Assembly (NCBI GenBank): GCA_900542165.1
Contig: UQMM01000023.1
Location: forward strand, 1 to 36,429
Length of the DNA stretch: 36,429 nucleotides
DNA from: an uncultured Collinsella sp.
Lineage (GTDB): Bacteria; Actinomycetota; Coriobacteriia; Coriobacteriales; Coriobacteriaceae
Reading direction: 5' to 3'
Under the pieces are notes generated by a model. The model was not told the origin of the DNA. It saw only the letters and a program-made list of their open reading frames with translations, and made no database searches. Made by a program: the position numbers and the translations under genes. Below, one piece after another: positions 25,406 through 32,620 of the stretch (within the stretch, counting starts at the first letter, position 1; the number at the start of each line of letters is the position of its first letter).

Positions 25406-26455
25406 TTAGAGGAACATCATGAACAGCTTGGCCATGACAAAGCTGATGAGTCCGCAGGCGGGGAAGGTGAAGAACCAGGTGAACATCATGTCCTTGACGA
25501 CGCCGAAGTTGATGGCCGAGAGGCGCTTGACGGCACCGACGCCCATGATGGCGCAGGTCTTGATGTGTGTGGAGGACACGGGGATGCCGGTAAGGGTGGC
25601 AAGCAGCAGGTTCGCGGCGCCCGCGAGGTCGGCGGAGAAGCCCTGATACTTCTCGAGTTTAACCATGCTCTGGCCGACGGACTTGATGATGCGCTCGCCG
25701 CCCACGCTGGTGCCGATACCCATGGTGGCCGAGCACAGCAGCATAATCCAGATGGGGATGCCGGCATCGCCGACGCTGGTCTGGCCGTTTGCGAAGGCCA
25801 CGCCTAAAAAGAGCACACCGATGAACTTCTGTCCATCCTGCGCGCCGTGCATAAAGCTCATGGCCGCAGCGCTCGCGATCTGAGCGTATTTAAAGAAGAC
25901 ATTGGCGCGTCGCCTGTTGGCGGCGGCGAAAAGAATCGAGACGAGTTTGCACAGGACCCAGCCCATGACAAAGCCCAGGCCGATGGAGAGCGCCAGGCCG
26001 TAGATGACCTTCATCCACTCGTGGACGTTGACGCTGCTCGCGCCGCCGAGGGCGATAGCGGCACCGGTCAGGCCGGCGATAAGGCTGTGGCTTTGCGAGG
26101 TGGGGATGCCAAAACGCGACGCTGTGGCGCCGTAGACGACGATGGAGAACAGCGCCGCGCACAGGCAGGCGAGCGCCATGGTGCTGTTTCCGCCAAAGTC
26201 AACGATATGCGAGATGGTATTGGCGACGCTCGCATTAAAGTGCGTCATGATGAGCACGCCGAGGAAGTTGAATGCGGCGCTCATGAGAATGGCGGCGCGG
26301 GCGGGCATGCAACGCGTAGTGACGCAGGTCGCGATGGCGTTGGGCGCGTCGGTCCATCCATTGACGAAGATGGCGCCCAACGCGAGGATCACGGTGACGG
26401 CAAGGACTGGGTTCGACACAATTTGGCCGAGGAAGGTTGAGAACGTTACGTCCAT
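25406..26455 (-). CDS. pit: Inorganic phosphate transporter, PiT family
   Basis: 349 aa membrane transporter with about ten segments. The duplicated PiT signature is present: NGWTDAPNAIATCVTTRCMPARAAILMSA-type near residue 32 and MSFMHGAQDGQKFIGV in the second half. Both carry the phosphate-binding elements GxxDxxN/GAQD. GIPTSQSHSLIAGLTGAA and GIPVSSTHIKT are the paired hairpin motifs. It imports metal-phosphate or phosphate by ion symport at low affinity. It is transcribed with the DUF47 gene 67 bp downstream and lies 2.7 kb from divIVA. Confidence 0.93.
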   Translation of the reverse strand: MDVTFSTFLGQIVSNPVLAVTVILALGAIFVNGWTDAPNAIATCVTTRCMPARAAILMSAAFNFLGVLIMTHFNASVANTISHIVDFGGNSTMALACLCAALFSIVVYGATASRFGIPTSQSHSLIAGLTGAAIALGGASSVNVHEWMKVIYGLALSIGLGFVMGWVLCKLVSILFAAANRRRANVFFKYAQIASAAAMSFMHGAQDGQKFIGVLFLGVAFANGQTSVGDAGIPIWIMLLCSATMGIGTSVGGERIIKSVGQSMVKLEKYQGFSADLAGAANLLLATLTGIPVSSTHIKTCAIMGVGAVKRLSAINFGVVKDMMFTWFFTFPACGLISFVMAKLFMMFL

Positions 26456-26485
26456 ATATGGGCTTTCTCGAAGTTTGCAGACACG

Positions 26486-26519
26486 TTACAAAAACATGAT
26501 AAATCGTATCACCTCCTGC
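26486..26519 (-). other. Strong Shine-Dalgarno and 3-codon mini-ORF in the pit leader
   Basis: On the - strand, GCAGGAGGTGAT (26519-26508) is a near-perfect complement of the 16S rRNA 3' end. Ten bases later ATG TTT TTG TAA (26497-26486) encodes Met-Phe-Leu-stop. It lies about 30 bp before the pit ATG and in the same frame. The pit start itself has only a weak GAGAAAG. This may be a leader peptide or ribosome-loading site, or chance. Confidence 0.3.
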
Positions 26520-26585
26520 GGGTTTCTTTGCCGAGTTCTGATGGGAGAAGTAATTTTTTGGCACTAAAATTGAATATTAGCCCTG

Positions 26586-26614
26586 TTGACCGTGGGTGTT
26601 CTTTTTGCTATCAC
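26586..26614 (+). promoter_or_regulatory. Candidate promoter for the 26705 gene
   Basis: TTGACC (26586-26591), a 17-bp spacer, and TATCAC (26609-26614). A second -10-like TACAAT lies at 26670-26675. If the latter is used, the transcript would begin almost at ATG 26684, giving a nearly leaderless mRNA. Confidence 0.4.
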
Positions 26615-26704
26615 GCCATGCGGACACGCGCGTTCGCTCCGACATTCCAAAACCACAGTCTGTTCGCTTTACAATATGCAAACATGCGTTCGATAATGGG
26701 AAGT

Positions 26705-27043
26705 ATGGAATATCGACAGACAGATGGCAAAACTCGACGCGTGCACAAGCAGTATGTGGACGTTGTGGCTCGCATCCTCGCGGGCGGACAAGTCGTGCCG
26801 GTCACCGTCTGCTGGGTCGACGGTCGCTGCTTTACAATTGACGAGATTGTCTCGTCCACGGGCTTTGGCTTAACGGTTCACGGTGTTCGTACGGCAACGT
26901 ATAAGGTTCGTTTTGGCGGGCATGCGACCGAGTTGTATCTGGAGAACCAGGCGTGCGGACGGCCGGACGGCTCGCAGGCCCACGTGATGCGTTGGTGGGT
27001 CTGGGCGTTTGATCGTACGCTTGAGGGCGAGCGCCGTAGGTAA
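26705..27043 (+). CDS. Conserved small protein of unknown function
   Basis: 112 aa from ATG 26705; in-frame ATGs at 26684 and 26696 are also possible. I do not recognise the family with confidence. The sequence reads as a compact beta-rich domain: VVPVTVCWVDGRCFTIDEIV, then TATYKVRFGGHATELYLE, and a Trp-rich end MRWWVWAFDR. It resembles small DUF6504-like beta proteins in style, but this is only an impression. No signal peptide or membrane segment. It stands between the leftward pit operon and the BI-1-like gene. Confidence 0.7.
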   Translation: MEYRQTDGKTRRVHKQYVDVVARILAGGQVVPVTVCWVDGRCFTIDEIVSSTGFGLTVHGVRTATYKVRFGGHATELYLENQACGRPDGSQAHVMRWWVWAFDRTLEGERRR

Positions 27044-27061
27044 GGACGCACGGCGTTCGGG

Positions 27062-27113
27062 TACAATGACAGGAATCTTGTCAGCTACTGCGCCGTTATT
27101 TGTGGCGCTTTTT
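27062..27113 (+). promoter_or_regulatory. Promoter-like -10 and leader terminator before the BI-1 gene
   Basis: TACAAT at 27062-27067 is a candidate -10. About 20 bp later GCGCC (27090-27094) pairs with GGCGC (27104-27108), followed by TTTTT (27109-27113) and then the GAAAGGA ribosome site and ATG 27128. The hairpin could terminate the upstream gene or act as a leader attenuator. TGACA/TGTCA (27067-27083) forms another small inverted repeat. Confidence 0.45.
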
Positions 27114-27127
27114 GAAAGGACGAACCT

Positions 27128-27823
27128 ATGAACGATATCCAGGGCTATCAGAACGGCCCCGTCGAGAGCGGCGCAAGCCGCGCCAAGGAGATGTCGCCGC
27201 GCGCGTACAATCTCGCCATGTCTGCCCTGATCTTCTTGGGCTTTTGCGCCATGGGCGCCGGCGCCTACTTTACGAGCACCATGTCGTTTGCGCGCATGAT
27301 GATGAGCGGCGCCGCCTTGCCGCTGGTCTTTGGCTCGTTTATTTTGACCATCGTCGGCATGGTCATGATGTCGGCCGCCGCCAGCAAGCAGTCCGTGGGC
27401 CTGTCCCTTGTGGGCTACGTAATCTTTGCGAGTACCTTTGGCCTGACCGCGTCGTTTGGCCTTGCCAACTACGACCTGCCCACCATCAACACTGCCTTTA
27501 TCGCCACGGCCGCCATCACCTTTGTTTTTGGCGCCTTGGGCGTGACGTTCCCCAAGTTTTTCCAGCGCGTATATGGCATCGGTTTTGGCATTCTGCTCGC
27601 CACTATTCTGGTTGAGATCGTACTGATGTTCATGGGCGTCTCGCAGACCATCACCGACCTGATCGTGATCGTGGTGTTCGCCGGCTTTATTGGCTACGAC
27701 ACCTATGTTGCCACGACGGTGCCGCCCACGCTGCCCGATGCGGTGCTCATGGCGTCTAACCTGTTCGTGGACATTATCAACGTGTTCCTGCGTATCCTGA
27801 ACATTCTCGGCCGTCGCGATTAA
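27128..27823 (+). CDS. Bax inhibitor-1 / YccA-like membrane protein
   Basis: 231 aa with a hydrophilic N-terminus of about 30 residues and seven predicted membrane helices. The C-terminal GYDTYVA...NLFVDIINVFLRILNILGRRD is the hallmark of the BI-1/YccA (TMBIM) family, whose members include pH-sensitive calcium leak channels. The paired Asp residues near the C-terminus (in GYDTY and NLFVDI) match the family's charged gate. The E. coli relatives YccA and YbhL are linked to membrane protein quality control. The gene is monocistronic, with a terminator 50 bp after the stop. Confidence 0.88.
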   Translation: MNDIQGYQNGPVESGASRAKEMSPRAYNLAMSALIFLGFCAMGAGAYFTSTMSFARMMMSGAALPLVFGSFILTIVGMVMMSAAASKQSVGLSLVGYVIFASTFGLTASFGLANYDLPTINTAFIATAAITFVFGALGVTFPKFFQRVYGIGFGILLATILVEIVLMFMGVSQTITDLIVIVVFAGFIGYDTYVATTVPPTLPDAVLMASNLFVDIINVFLRILNILGRRD

Positions 27824-27872
27824 AGCACGGCATTGCGACGCTTCCTGCCAGACACGGTAAAACGATACGAAA

Positions 27873-27898
27873 GGCGGTCCTTCGGGGCCGTCTTTTTT
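27873..27898 (+). terminator. Intrinsic terminator after the BI-1-like gene
   Basis: GGCGGTCC (27873-27880) pairs with GGGCCGTC (27885-27892) through a stable TTCG tetraloop with two G-U pairs, followed by six T. Confidence 0.88.
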
Positions 27899-27964
27899 GT
27901 GCGCGGCGGGGTATCATGGATGGGAAAAAGCCGATAGCGGCAGCGACAGGAAAGGTGGCCACGT

Positions 27965-29095
27965 ATGGCAGACGTCGACAACAGGAACCGTAACCGCAGG
28001 TCCAACCGAGCGGGTCAGCCCAATCCCAAACGCGAGGCGCGTGCCAAGGCCGCCGAGCGCCATGTGGCGGCTGTGTCCGAGGCCTGCGCCAAGGACATCG
28101 AGCGTTCGCTTGCCGGCGTGTGCGAGTTCGATGGTATGCCTGCCGGTTTTGTCGCGGCGATGAAGGCCAAGGCCCAGAAGGCAGCGGCTGCTGAGGAACA
28201 TGCTGCCGAGGAGTCTGAGGCCGCCGAGGTCGAGGCTGCTGAGGTTGAGGCTGCGGTCGATGCCGAGGTGGCGCCCGAGCCCGTCGAGGAGGTCACCGAA
28301 GCCGAGCCCGCGCCTGCCGCCGAGGAGCCCGCTCCGGTCCTGCCCGAGGTCACCGTGCTCGACGCCTCTGCCACGCAGGCCATTCTGGATAACGGCCGAG
28401 GCTACGCGCAGTTCTGCGACATGGCCGTGCTCGCCTTCGCCTCGTTTACCAACCCGGGCGGTGGCTACATCCAGGGCTATCTGGGTCAGGAGGCCACGCT
28501 CTGTGCCGATTCATATCTGTACAACGTCCTCGATAAGCAGCGTAAGTGGTACGGCGAGAACCGTCGCCGCAACATCAACTGCGAGCTCTATCGCAACCGC
28601 GCCCTGGTGGTGCCTGCGGTGCGCTTCGACCGCAACCACGTGCATGCATACGCCGACGTAATCGTCGCCGCTGCACCCAACGCCAAGCGCGCTCGCCAGG
28701 AGTACCGCGTGAGCGACGATGCCTTGCTTGACGCCCTGCGCGACCGTATTCGCTTTGTGCTTGCTATCTGCGATGAGCTGGGTCGCGAGAAACTCGTACT
28801 GGGTGCTTGGGGCTGCGACAACAACGGCTTTGACGCCGAGGCCGTGGCCGAGCTCTTCCGCAAGGAGCTCGCGTCGGGCGACTTTAAGGTCAAGCAGGTC
28901 TTCTTTGCCGTGCCCTCTACGCGCTGGGACGAGGACTTTGCCAAGTTCGAGCACGTGCTGGCAAACTTCCCCGAGCGCAACGAGGGGTCCTATGCCCAGG
29001 TTGCCGCCCGCGCCGCAGCCGCTCGTGCCGCCGAGCAGGCCCAGGCAGCAGCCGAGGACGATGAGGACGAGGACGACTGGCGCAAGTACTTGTAA
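27965..29095 (+). CDS. Microbial-type PARG-like (TIGR02452/DUF2263) protein with altered catalytic motif
   Basis: 376 aa. The first 125 residues are a basic head then an Ala/Glu-rich low-complexity stretch (about 70-125). The remaining domain matches the microbial PARG catalytic family: VLAFASFTNPGGGYIQGYLG, then LCADSYLYN, LVVPAVRFDR and LVLGAWGCDNNGFDAEAVAELFRKEL. The phosphate-binding NPGGG (163-167) is intact. The catalytic motif, normally QEE in this family, reads Q175-E176-A177, so the second Glu is missing. The tail is a very acidic Asp/Glu run. It may bind ADP-ribose without efficient hydrolysis. AGGAAAGG precedes ATG 27965. Confidence 0.82.
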   Translation: MADVDNRNRNRRSNRAGQPNPKREARAKAAERHVAAVSEACAKDIERSLAGVCEFDGMPAGFVAAMKAKAQKAAAAEEHAAEESEAAEVEAAEVEAAVDAEVAPEPVEEVTEAEPAPAAEEPAPVLPEVTVLDASATQAILDNGRGYAQFCDMAVLAFASFTNPGGGYIQGYLGQEATLCADSYLYNVLDKQRKWYGENRRRNINCELYRNRALVVPAVRFDRNHVHAYADVIVAAAPNAKRARQEYRVSDDALLDALRDRIRFVLAICDELGREKLVLGAWGCDNNGFDAEAVAELFRKELASGDFKVKQVFFAVPSTRWDEDFAKFEHVLANFPERNEGSYAQVAARAAAARAAEQAQAAAEDDEDEDDWRKYL

Positions 29096-29120
29096 GCGGT
29101 GCGCGCGATGTGATATGCCA

Positions 29121-29155
29121 AGCCGACGGGAGGGATCGCCCCCGTCGGCTTTTTA
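29121..29155 (+). terminator. Intrinsic terminator after the PARG-like gene
   Basis: AGCCGACGGG (29121-29130) pairs perfectly with CCCGTCGGCT (29141-29150), followed by TTTT. The SGNH gene begins 20 bp further on. Confidence 0.85.
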
Positions 29156-29173
29156 CCGAATGGGGAGTTCAAG

Positions 29174-29833
29174 ATGAAAAACGTTCTGTGCTTTGGTGAC
29201 AGCAACACCTATGGCTATGATCCGGCGGGTATGCGCGACGGCACCGCGGTGCGCTATGCGCAGGATGTGCGCTGGTGCGGCGTGGCCCAACGTGACTTAG
29301 GCGAGGGCTGGCATGTAATTGAAGAAGGCCTCAACGGCCGCACGACGGTACGCGACGACATGTGCCATCTGGACACCAATCTTAACGGCATCCGCGCACT
29401 TCCGATGCTGCTCGAGGCCCATAAGCCGCTGGACGCCATTGTGATCATGCTGGGCACCAACGACTGTAAGACGGTCTTTAACGTGACAGCTTCCGATATC
29501 GCCCGTGGCGCCATGGCGCTGATTCGTGCGGTGCGTGCATTTCCCTGGACCAATGCCGCACCCTGCCCGCGTATTCTGCTGATGGCACCTATCAAGATCA
29601 AGCCGCAAATCGCCGATGTATATATGACCGATTTTGACGAGCGTTCCGTCGAGGCCTCGGAGCATTTTGGTGAGTACTACGCACATGTGGCTGAGCAGTT
29701 TGGCTGCGACTTTTTGAATGCCGCCGACTTTGCCGAGCCGGGCGATATCGACTATCTGCATATGATGCCCGAAAGCCACGAGAGCCTGGGTCACGCCGTG
29801 GCAGCCAAGCTCCAAGAGATGCTCGGTGAGTAG
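29174..29833 (+). CDS. SGNH/GDSL-family hydrolase
   Basis: 219 aa intracellular-type SGNH hydrolase (no signal peptide). Block I CFGDSNTYGYDP contains nucleophile Ser10, block II EGLNGRTTVRDD the oxyanion Gly, and block III VIMLGTNDCK the Asn96. The C-terminal block V DYLHMMPESH supplies the catalytic Asp and His. GTNDCK and the overall layout match esterases and lipolytic enzymes of the tesA/acyl-hydrolase type. The substrate is unknown. GGGGAG precedes ATG 29174. It is the last clearly chromosomal gene before the phage element. Confidence 0.9.
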   Translation: MKNVLCFGDSNTYGYDPAGMRDGTAVRYAQDVRWCGVAQRDLGEGWHVIEEGLNGRTTVRDDMCHLDTNLNGIRALPMLLEAHKPLDAIVIMLGTNDCKTVFNVTASDIARGAMALIRAVRAFPWTNAAPCPRILLMAPIKIKPQIADVYMTDFDERSVEASEHFGEYYAHVAEQFGCDFLNAADFAEPGDIDYLHMMPESHESLGHAVAAKLQEMLGE

Positions 29834-29839
29834 CACGGC

Positions 29840-29884
29840 CCCAAACCACCACAAAGGTGCCTGTCCCCTTTGCGGTGGTTTGGG
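29840..29884. repeat. Intergenic palindrome next to the prophage end
   Basis: Arms 29840-29857 and 29867-29884 pair over 18 bp with one mismatch (CCCAAACCACC with GGTGGTTTGGG, then CAAAGG with CCTTTG). The loop region carries GGTGCCTGTCC. No U-tract follows. The core AGGTGCC...CCCCTT resembles that of the inverted repeat at 24602-24709, suggesting one dispersed family. It sits 7 bp after the SGNH stop and near the probable left boundary of the phage element. Confidence 0.65.
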
Positions 29885-29950
29885 CTGCGAATCTTAATAC
29901 TGCCACAACTAACTGCGTGCCATCTACCTGCGGCTTTGCGGGGTAATATC

Positions 29951-31078
29951 CTAACTTATCCCAAGCGCGTCGAAGGCGGCGCGGACGACCTGCTCGGCGG
30001 TGGGGCGGATGTAGTGCCGTCCCGACACGCCGGGGAGGGCGTGGCCCATCAGCATCTCGATGAGGTCCCACGGCAGGCGAAGCTCGACCTCCGCTATCGT
30101 ACGCCACGAGTTGCGCAGGTTCGACCACGGGATGTGCTCGATGCCGCGGGCGGCGCAGAGTTTCCGCCAGCGGTCGTTGCAGATGCTCCGGTTCATTGGC
30201 AGCCCGTCGCCCCGGTCGCTCAGCCACTCGCGGCCCTCGGCGGCGCGCGAGGCCGCTATCTCGACGAGGCGGTCGGCGGCCTGCGGCAGGATCACGACGG
30301 TGCGGGCGGACTTGGCGGTCTTGAGGGCGCCCACCGGCTCGGTGCCGGATTGCTGCATCTGGCGGCAGATATCGGCGGAGGCGAGTGCGGTGCCGCTACG
30401 CTCCCAGCGCAATACCTCCTCGGTGCGGACGCCCAGCGACTCGCCCGAGCGGCAGGAGCCGAAGCACGCGAGGATGAACGCGGGCTCCAGGGGGTTGCCG
30501 CGCAGTGCGTCGAGGACGCCCAGGGCCTCGTCGAGGGTGTAGACGCGCTTTGAGCGCTCGCGAGTCTTGCGGGTGGGCATGGTGTACCTGACGCTGGCGG
30601 CGAATGGGTCGAGCGGCAGGCGGATGAAGGTCGAGACGCAGGCGTAGACCTTGCGCAGGGTGAGCAGGGCGGTGTCGGCGGTGGCGGCTGGCAGTGACAG
30701 CAGCCAGTCCTGCAGCTCGACGGCGCGCAGCTGGTCCACGGGCATTACGCCCCAGCGGGGTCCGACGTAGTTCTTCCACGAGCGCAGCACGAGGTCGCGG
30801 GTGTTGGGGGCGAGGGTCCCCGCCTCGACCTGTGCGGCCATCTTGGGGACGAGCCACGTCTCGTAGGCCTTGGCTATGGTGGGCACGGGGGCGTCGTCGG
30901 CGTGCTCGACGTGGATGCGGTCGAGTTCCGCGCACGCCTCGCGGTAGGTGCCGTACACGGTCTTGGTCTTGCGCCTGCGGCCCTGCGGCGTGTTCTGCAT
31001 CCAGCGCAGGACGTACTTCTTGCCGCGCCTCATCTCGGTCACGGAGCCCCAGACGCGGCGGCGCTGCTTCTTTGTCAT
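29951..31078 (-). CDS. int: Tyrosine recombinase integrase
   Basis: 375 aa phage integrase. A basic N-terminal arm-binding region (about 1-60, MTKKQRRRVWGSV) is followed by a core-binding SAM-like domain (about 66-165) and a catalytic domain (about 175-370). Catalytic candidates are R210 in CRSGES, K253 or K256, R322 in SNLRNSW, H346 in LMGH and nucleophile Y356 in RHYIRP. The first His of the usual HxLRH box is Ser319 and the second is Asn, which is unusual. The ATG at 31078 has no good ribosome site; an upstream CTG is in frame. Integrates and, with an excisionase, excises the element. Confidence 0.9.
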   Translation of the reverse strand: MTKKQRRRVWGSVTEMRRGKKYVLRWMQNTPQGRRRKTKTVYGTYREACAELDRIHVEHADDAPVPTIAKAYETWLVPKMAAQVEAGTLAPNTRDLVLRSWKNYVGPRWGVMPVDQLRAVELQDWLLSLPAATADTALLTLRKVYACVSTFIRLPLDPFAASVRYTMPTRKTRERSKRVYTLDEALGVLDALRGNPLEPAFILACFGSCRSGESLGVRTEEVLRWERSGTALASADICRQMQQSGTEPVGALKTAKSARTVVILPQAADRLVEIAASRAAEGREWLSDRGDGLPMNRSICNDRWRKLCAARGIEHIPWSNLRNSWRTIAEVELRLPWDLIEMLMGHALPGVSGRHYIRPTAEQVVRAAFDALGIS

Positions 31079-31083
31079 ATAAT

Positions 31084-31218
31084 CAGATCCGTTCAGATCG
31101 CGGGCATATTCTCCGTTTCGCCCGGCTCTGACTCCGGCCCCGTCTCACGTTCCAAAGTGCAGGGGCCGTCTCCTTAGTCTCGGGGCCGCGGCATCAGCCT
31201 GCGGTCCCGAGATTTTTT
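31084..31218 (+). ncRNA. Candidate small RNA antisense to the integrase leader
   Basis: On the + strand, opposite to all neighbouring genes, two hairpins follow one another. CGGCCCC (31135-31141) pairs with GGGGCCG (31162-31168), with an inner CAC/GTG pairing. The strong terminator at 31178-31218 follows. A consensus TATAAT at 31078-31083 could be a -10, though no -35 is visible. The RNA would be complementary to the 5' leader of the integrase mRNA. No ORF of note is present. Only the terminator is well supported; the RNA itself is inferred. The rest of the gap 31079-31312 holds no gene I can support. Confidence 0.35.
31178..31218 (+). terminator. Strong + strand terminator between the integrase and the nuclease gene
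   Basis: A 12-bp stem, TCTCGGGGCCGC (31178-31189) with GCGGTCCCGAGA (31201-31212), has one G-U pair and an 11-nt loop. Six T follow (31213-31218). No + strand coding gene precedes it. Confidence 0.85.
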
Positions 31219-31312
31219 GCTTTCATGGGCATCACCTCCCTAGATGTAGGCGCATGGAATCTCGCCCTACGTTCGCGGTGTAGAGAACGGCGTCGGCGGT
31301 GTAGCCGAGTCT

Positions 31313-32602
31313 TTAGGCGAGCGGGTGGAAAATGCCCTTCTCGCGCAACTTCTCGCTCGTCCGGTACTGTTCGGCGTCGGGCACGCTGTGGAACTCGACG
31401 GTCTTGTCGTAGTTCGCCTTGACGACCTCCTCGATTTCATCGAGCGACACGCGGAAGAACTCCCTGCGCTGGTTGACTATGTTCACCTTTCTGTCCTCGA
31501 AGGCCCGGTGCAGCGCCGCCTCGAGCTTCGGGGCGTCATCGCAGAAGATGAGCGCGTGCACGTCGAAATTGAACGGGACGGACGCGTCTCCGAGCTCGCG
31601 GATGCGGTCCATCGGCTCAAGGCGCCTCGTCATCCCGATCTTGTAGACGCCCTCACCGAATGAGCCGATGTTGGAGATCACGTATACGAAGCCTGCCTTC
31701 TGGTTCGCCTCTCGGTAATCGACATCCGACACTGCCCTGTCCACATCGTCGAGCTTCGCCTTGAGCTCCGCGGCCTTCTCCTCGAGATCGGCGCGCTCGT
31801 CGTCGCCGGCATCCTTCAGGCGTGCCGAGATGTCCTTGTACGCCTTGAGGTACTGGGAGCGCTCCTTCTCGAGCTTCTTGCGCTCGGCCGCTATCTCGCG
31901 CTCGAGCTTCCGGGCTTCGCGCTCCTGCTCGCGGGCCTCGCGCAGCGCTTCCTTCTCCTCCTCTTTCTCCTGTGCGAACTCGAAGGCCAGCTGGACCTCC
32001 TCCTGCTTGAGGAGGACGTATGCGGCGGGGATGGATATGCCGAGGGTCTTGCCGTTGCGGTTGATGGCTGCGGCCGACTTCTCGATCCTCTCGAGCGAGC
32101 GCTCGACGTTGGTCGCCTTGACTTTGCGCACGATTTCGTCGCACTCGCCGTTGTACGCCATCATGAGCAGTTTCGAGATTTCGCGGACCATCGCCTTGCC
32201 CTTCGAGGCGCTGCCGTTGACCGTCCAGGACGTCTTGTCCGCGGCCTTGCTGAAGCTCTTGACGGCCTCCTTCTGTTTCCTGCGGCATCGGTCGAGGGCG
32301 TCCTTGTAGTGAGTCGAGTCGGCGAAGTCGAAGCGCGGGCGGTACAGGCCGAACTCCTCGACCAGCAGCTCGTCATCGAGGACGCGCGACTTGGACTCCT
32401 TTGCCTTGACGATGGCATCCAGTTTGACGTTCTGCTGCTCCAGCTTCTCGAGCGAGGCCTTCTCCTCCTCGATTTTCTTCCTGAGGTCCTCGGCCTCGCG
32501 CCTGAGCCTATCCGCGTCCGCCATCTCCGGCGTGAGCATGGACTCGAGCTCCTCTACCCGCTGCTTGTACTCGGTCGCCTTGAACATGTCCCTGAAAGCC
32601 AT
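31313..32602 (-). CDS. DUF4041 and GIY-YIG (T5orf172) nuclease, candidate anti-phage protein
   Basis: 429 aa. Residues about 10-75 are a charged coiled coil. The DUF4041 domain (about 76-200) starts with EEFGLYRPRFDFADSTHYKDAL, and a very charged coiled coil (about 205-295) leads to a GIY-YIG nuclease domain (about 303-395). That domain shows FVYVISN, YKIGMTRR, a central R and E361, and REFFRV. I recall this architecture from the SNIPE anti-phage nuclease, which blocks phage DNA entry at the membrane; this protein lacks an obvious membrane segment. It starts 18 bp after the repressor stop and is probably co-transcribed with it. Function is inferred. Confidence 0.82.
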   Translation of the reverse strand: MAFRDMFKATEYKQRVEELESMLTPEMADADRLRREAEDLRKKIEEEKASLEKLEQQNVKLDAIVKAKESKSRVLDDELLVEEFGLYRPRFDFADSTHYKDALDRCRRKQKEAVKSFSKAADKTSWTVNGSASKGKAMVREISKLLMMAYNGECDEIVRKVKATNVERSLERIEKSAAAINRNGKTLGISIPAAYVLLKQEEVQLAFEFAQEKEEEKEALREAREQEREARKLEREIAAERKKLEKERSQYLKAYKDISARLKDAGDDERADLEEKAAELKAKLDDVDRAVSDVDYREANQKAGFVYVISNIGSFGEGVYKIGMTRRLEPMDRIRELGDASVPFNFDVHALIFCDDAPKLEAALHRAFEDRKVNIVNQRREFFRVSLDEIEEVVKANYDKTVEFHSVPDAEQYRTSEKLREKGIFHPLA

Positions 32603-32620
32603 CGGTTCGCCTTTCTGTCT

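Noticed and set aside
29834..29950. tRNA-type attachment site next to the integrase
   Set aside because: No cloverleaf or TPsiC-like sequence is visible; the other end of the element is outside the window, so no att repeat can be defined.
31135..31218. Possible T-box riboswitch (stem followed by terminator)
   Set aside because: No AGGGTGGNACCGCG-type antiterminator core is present and no + strand gene follows the terminator.
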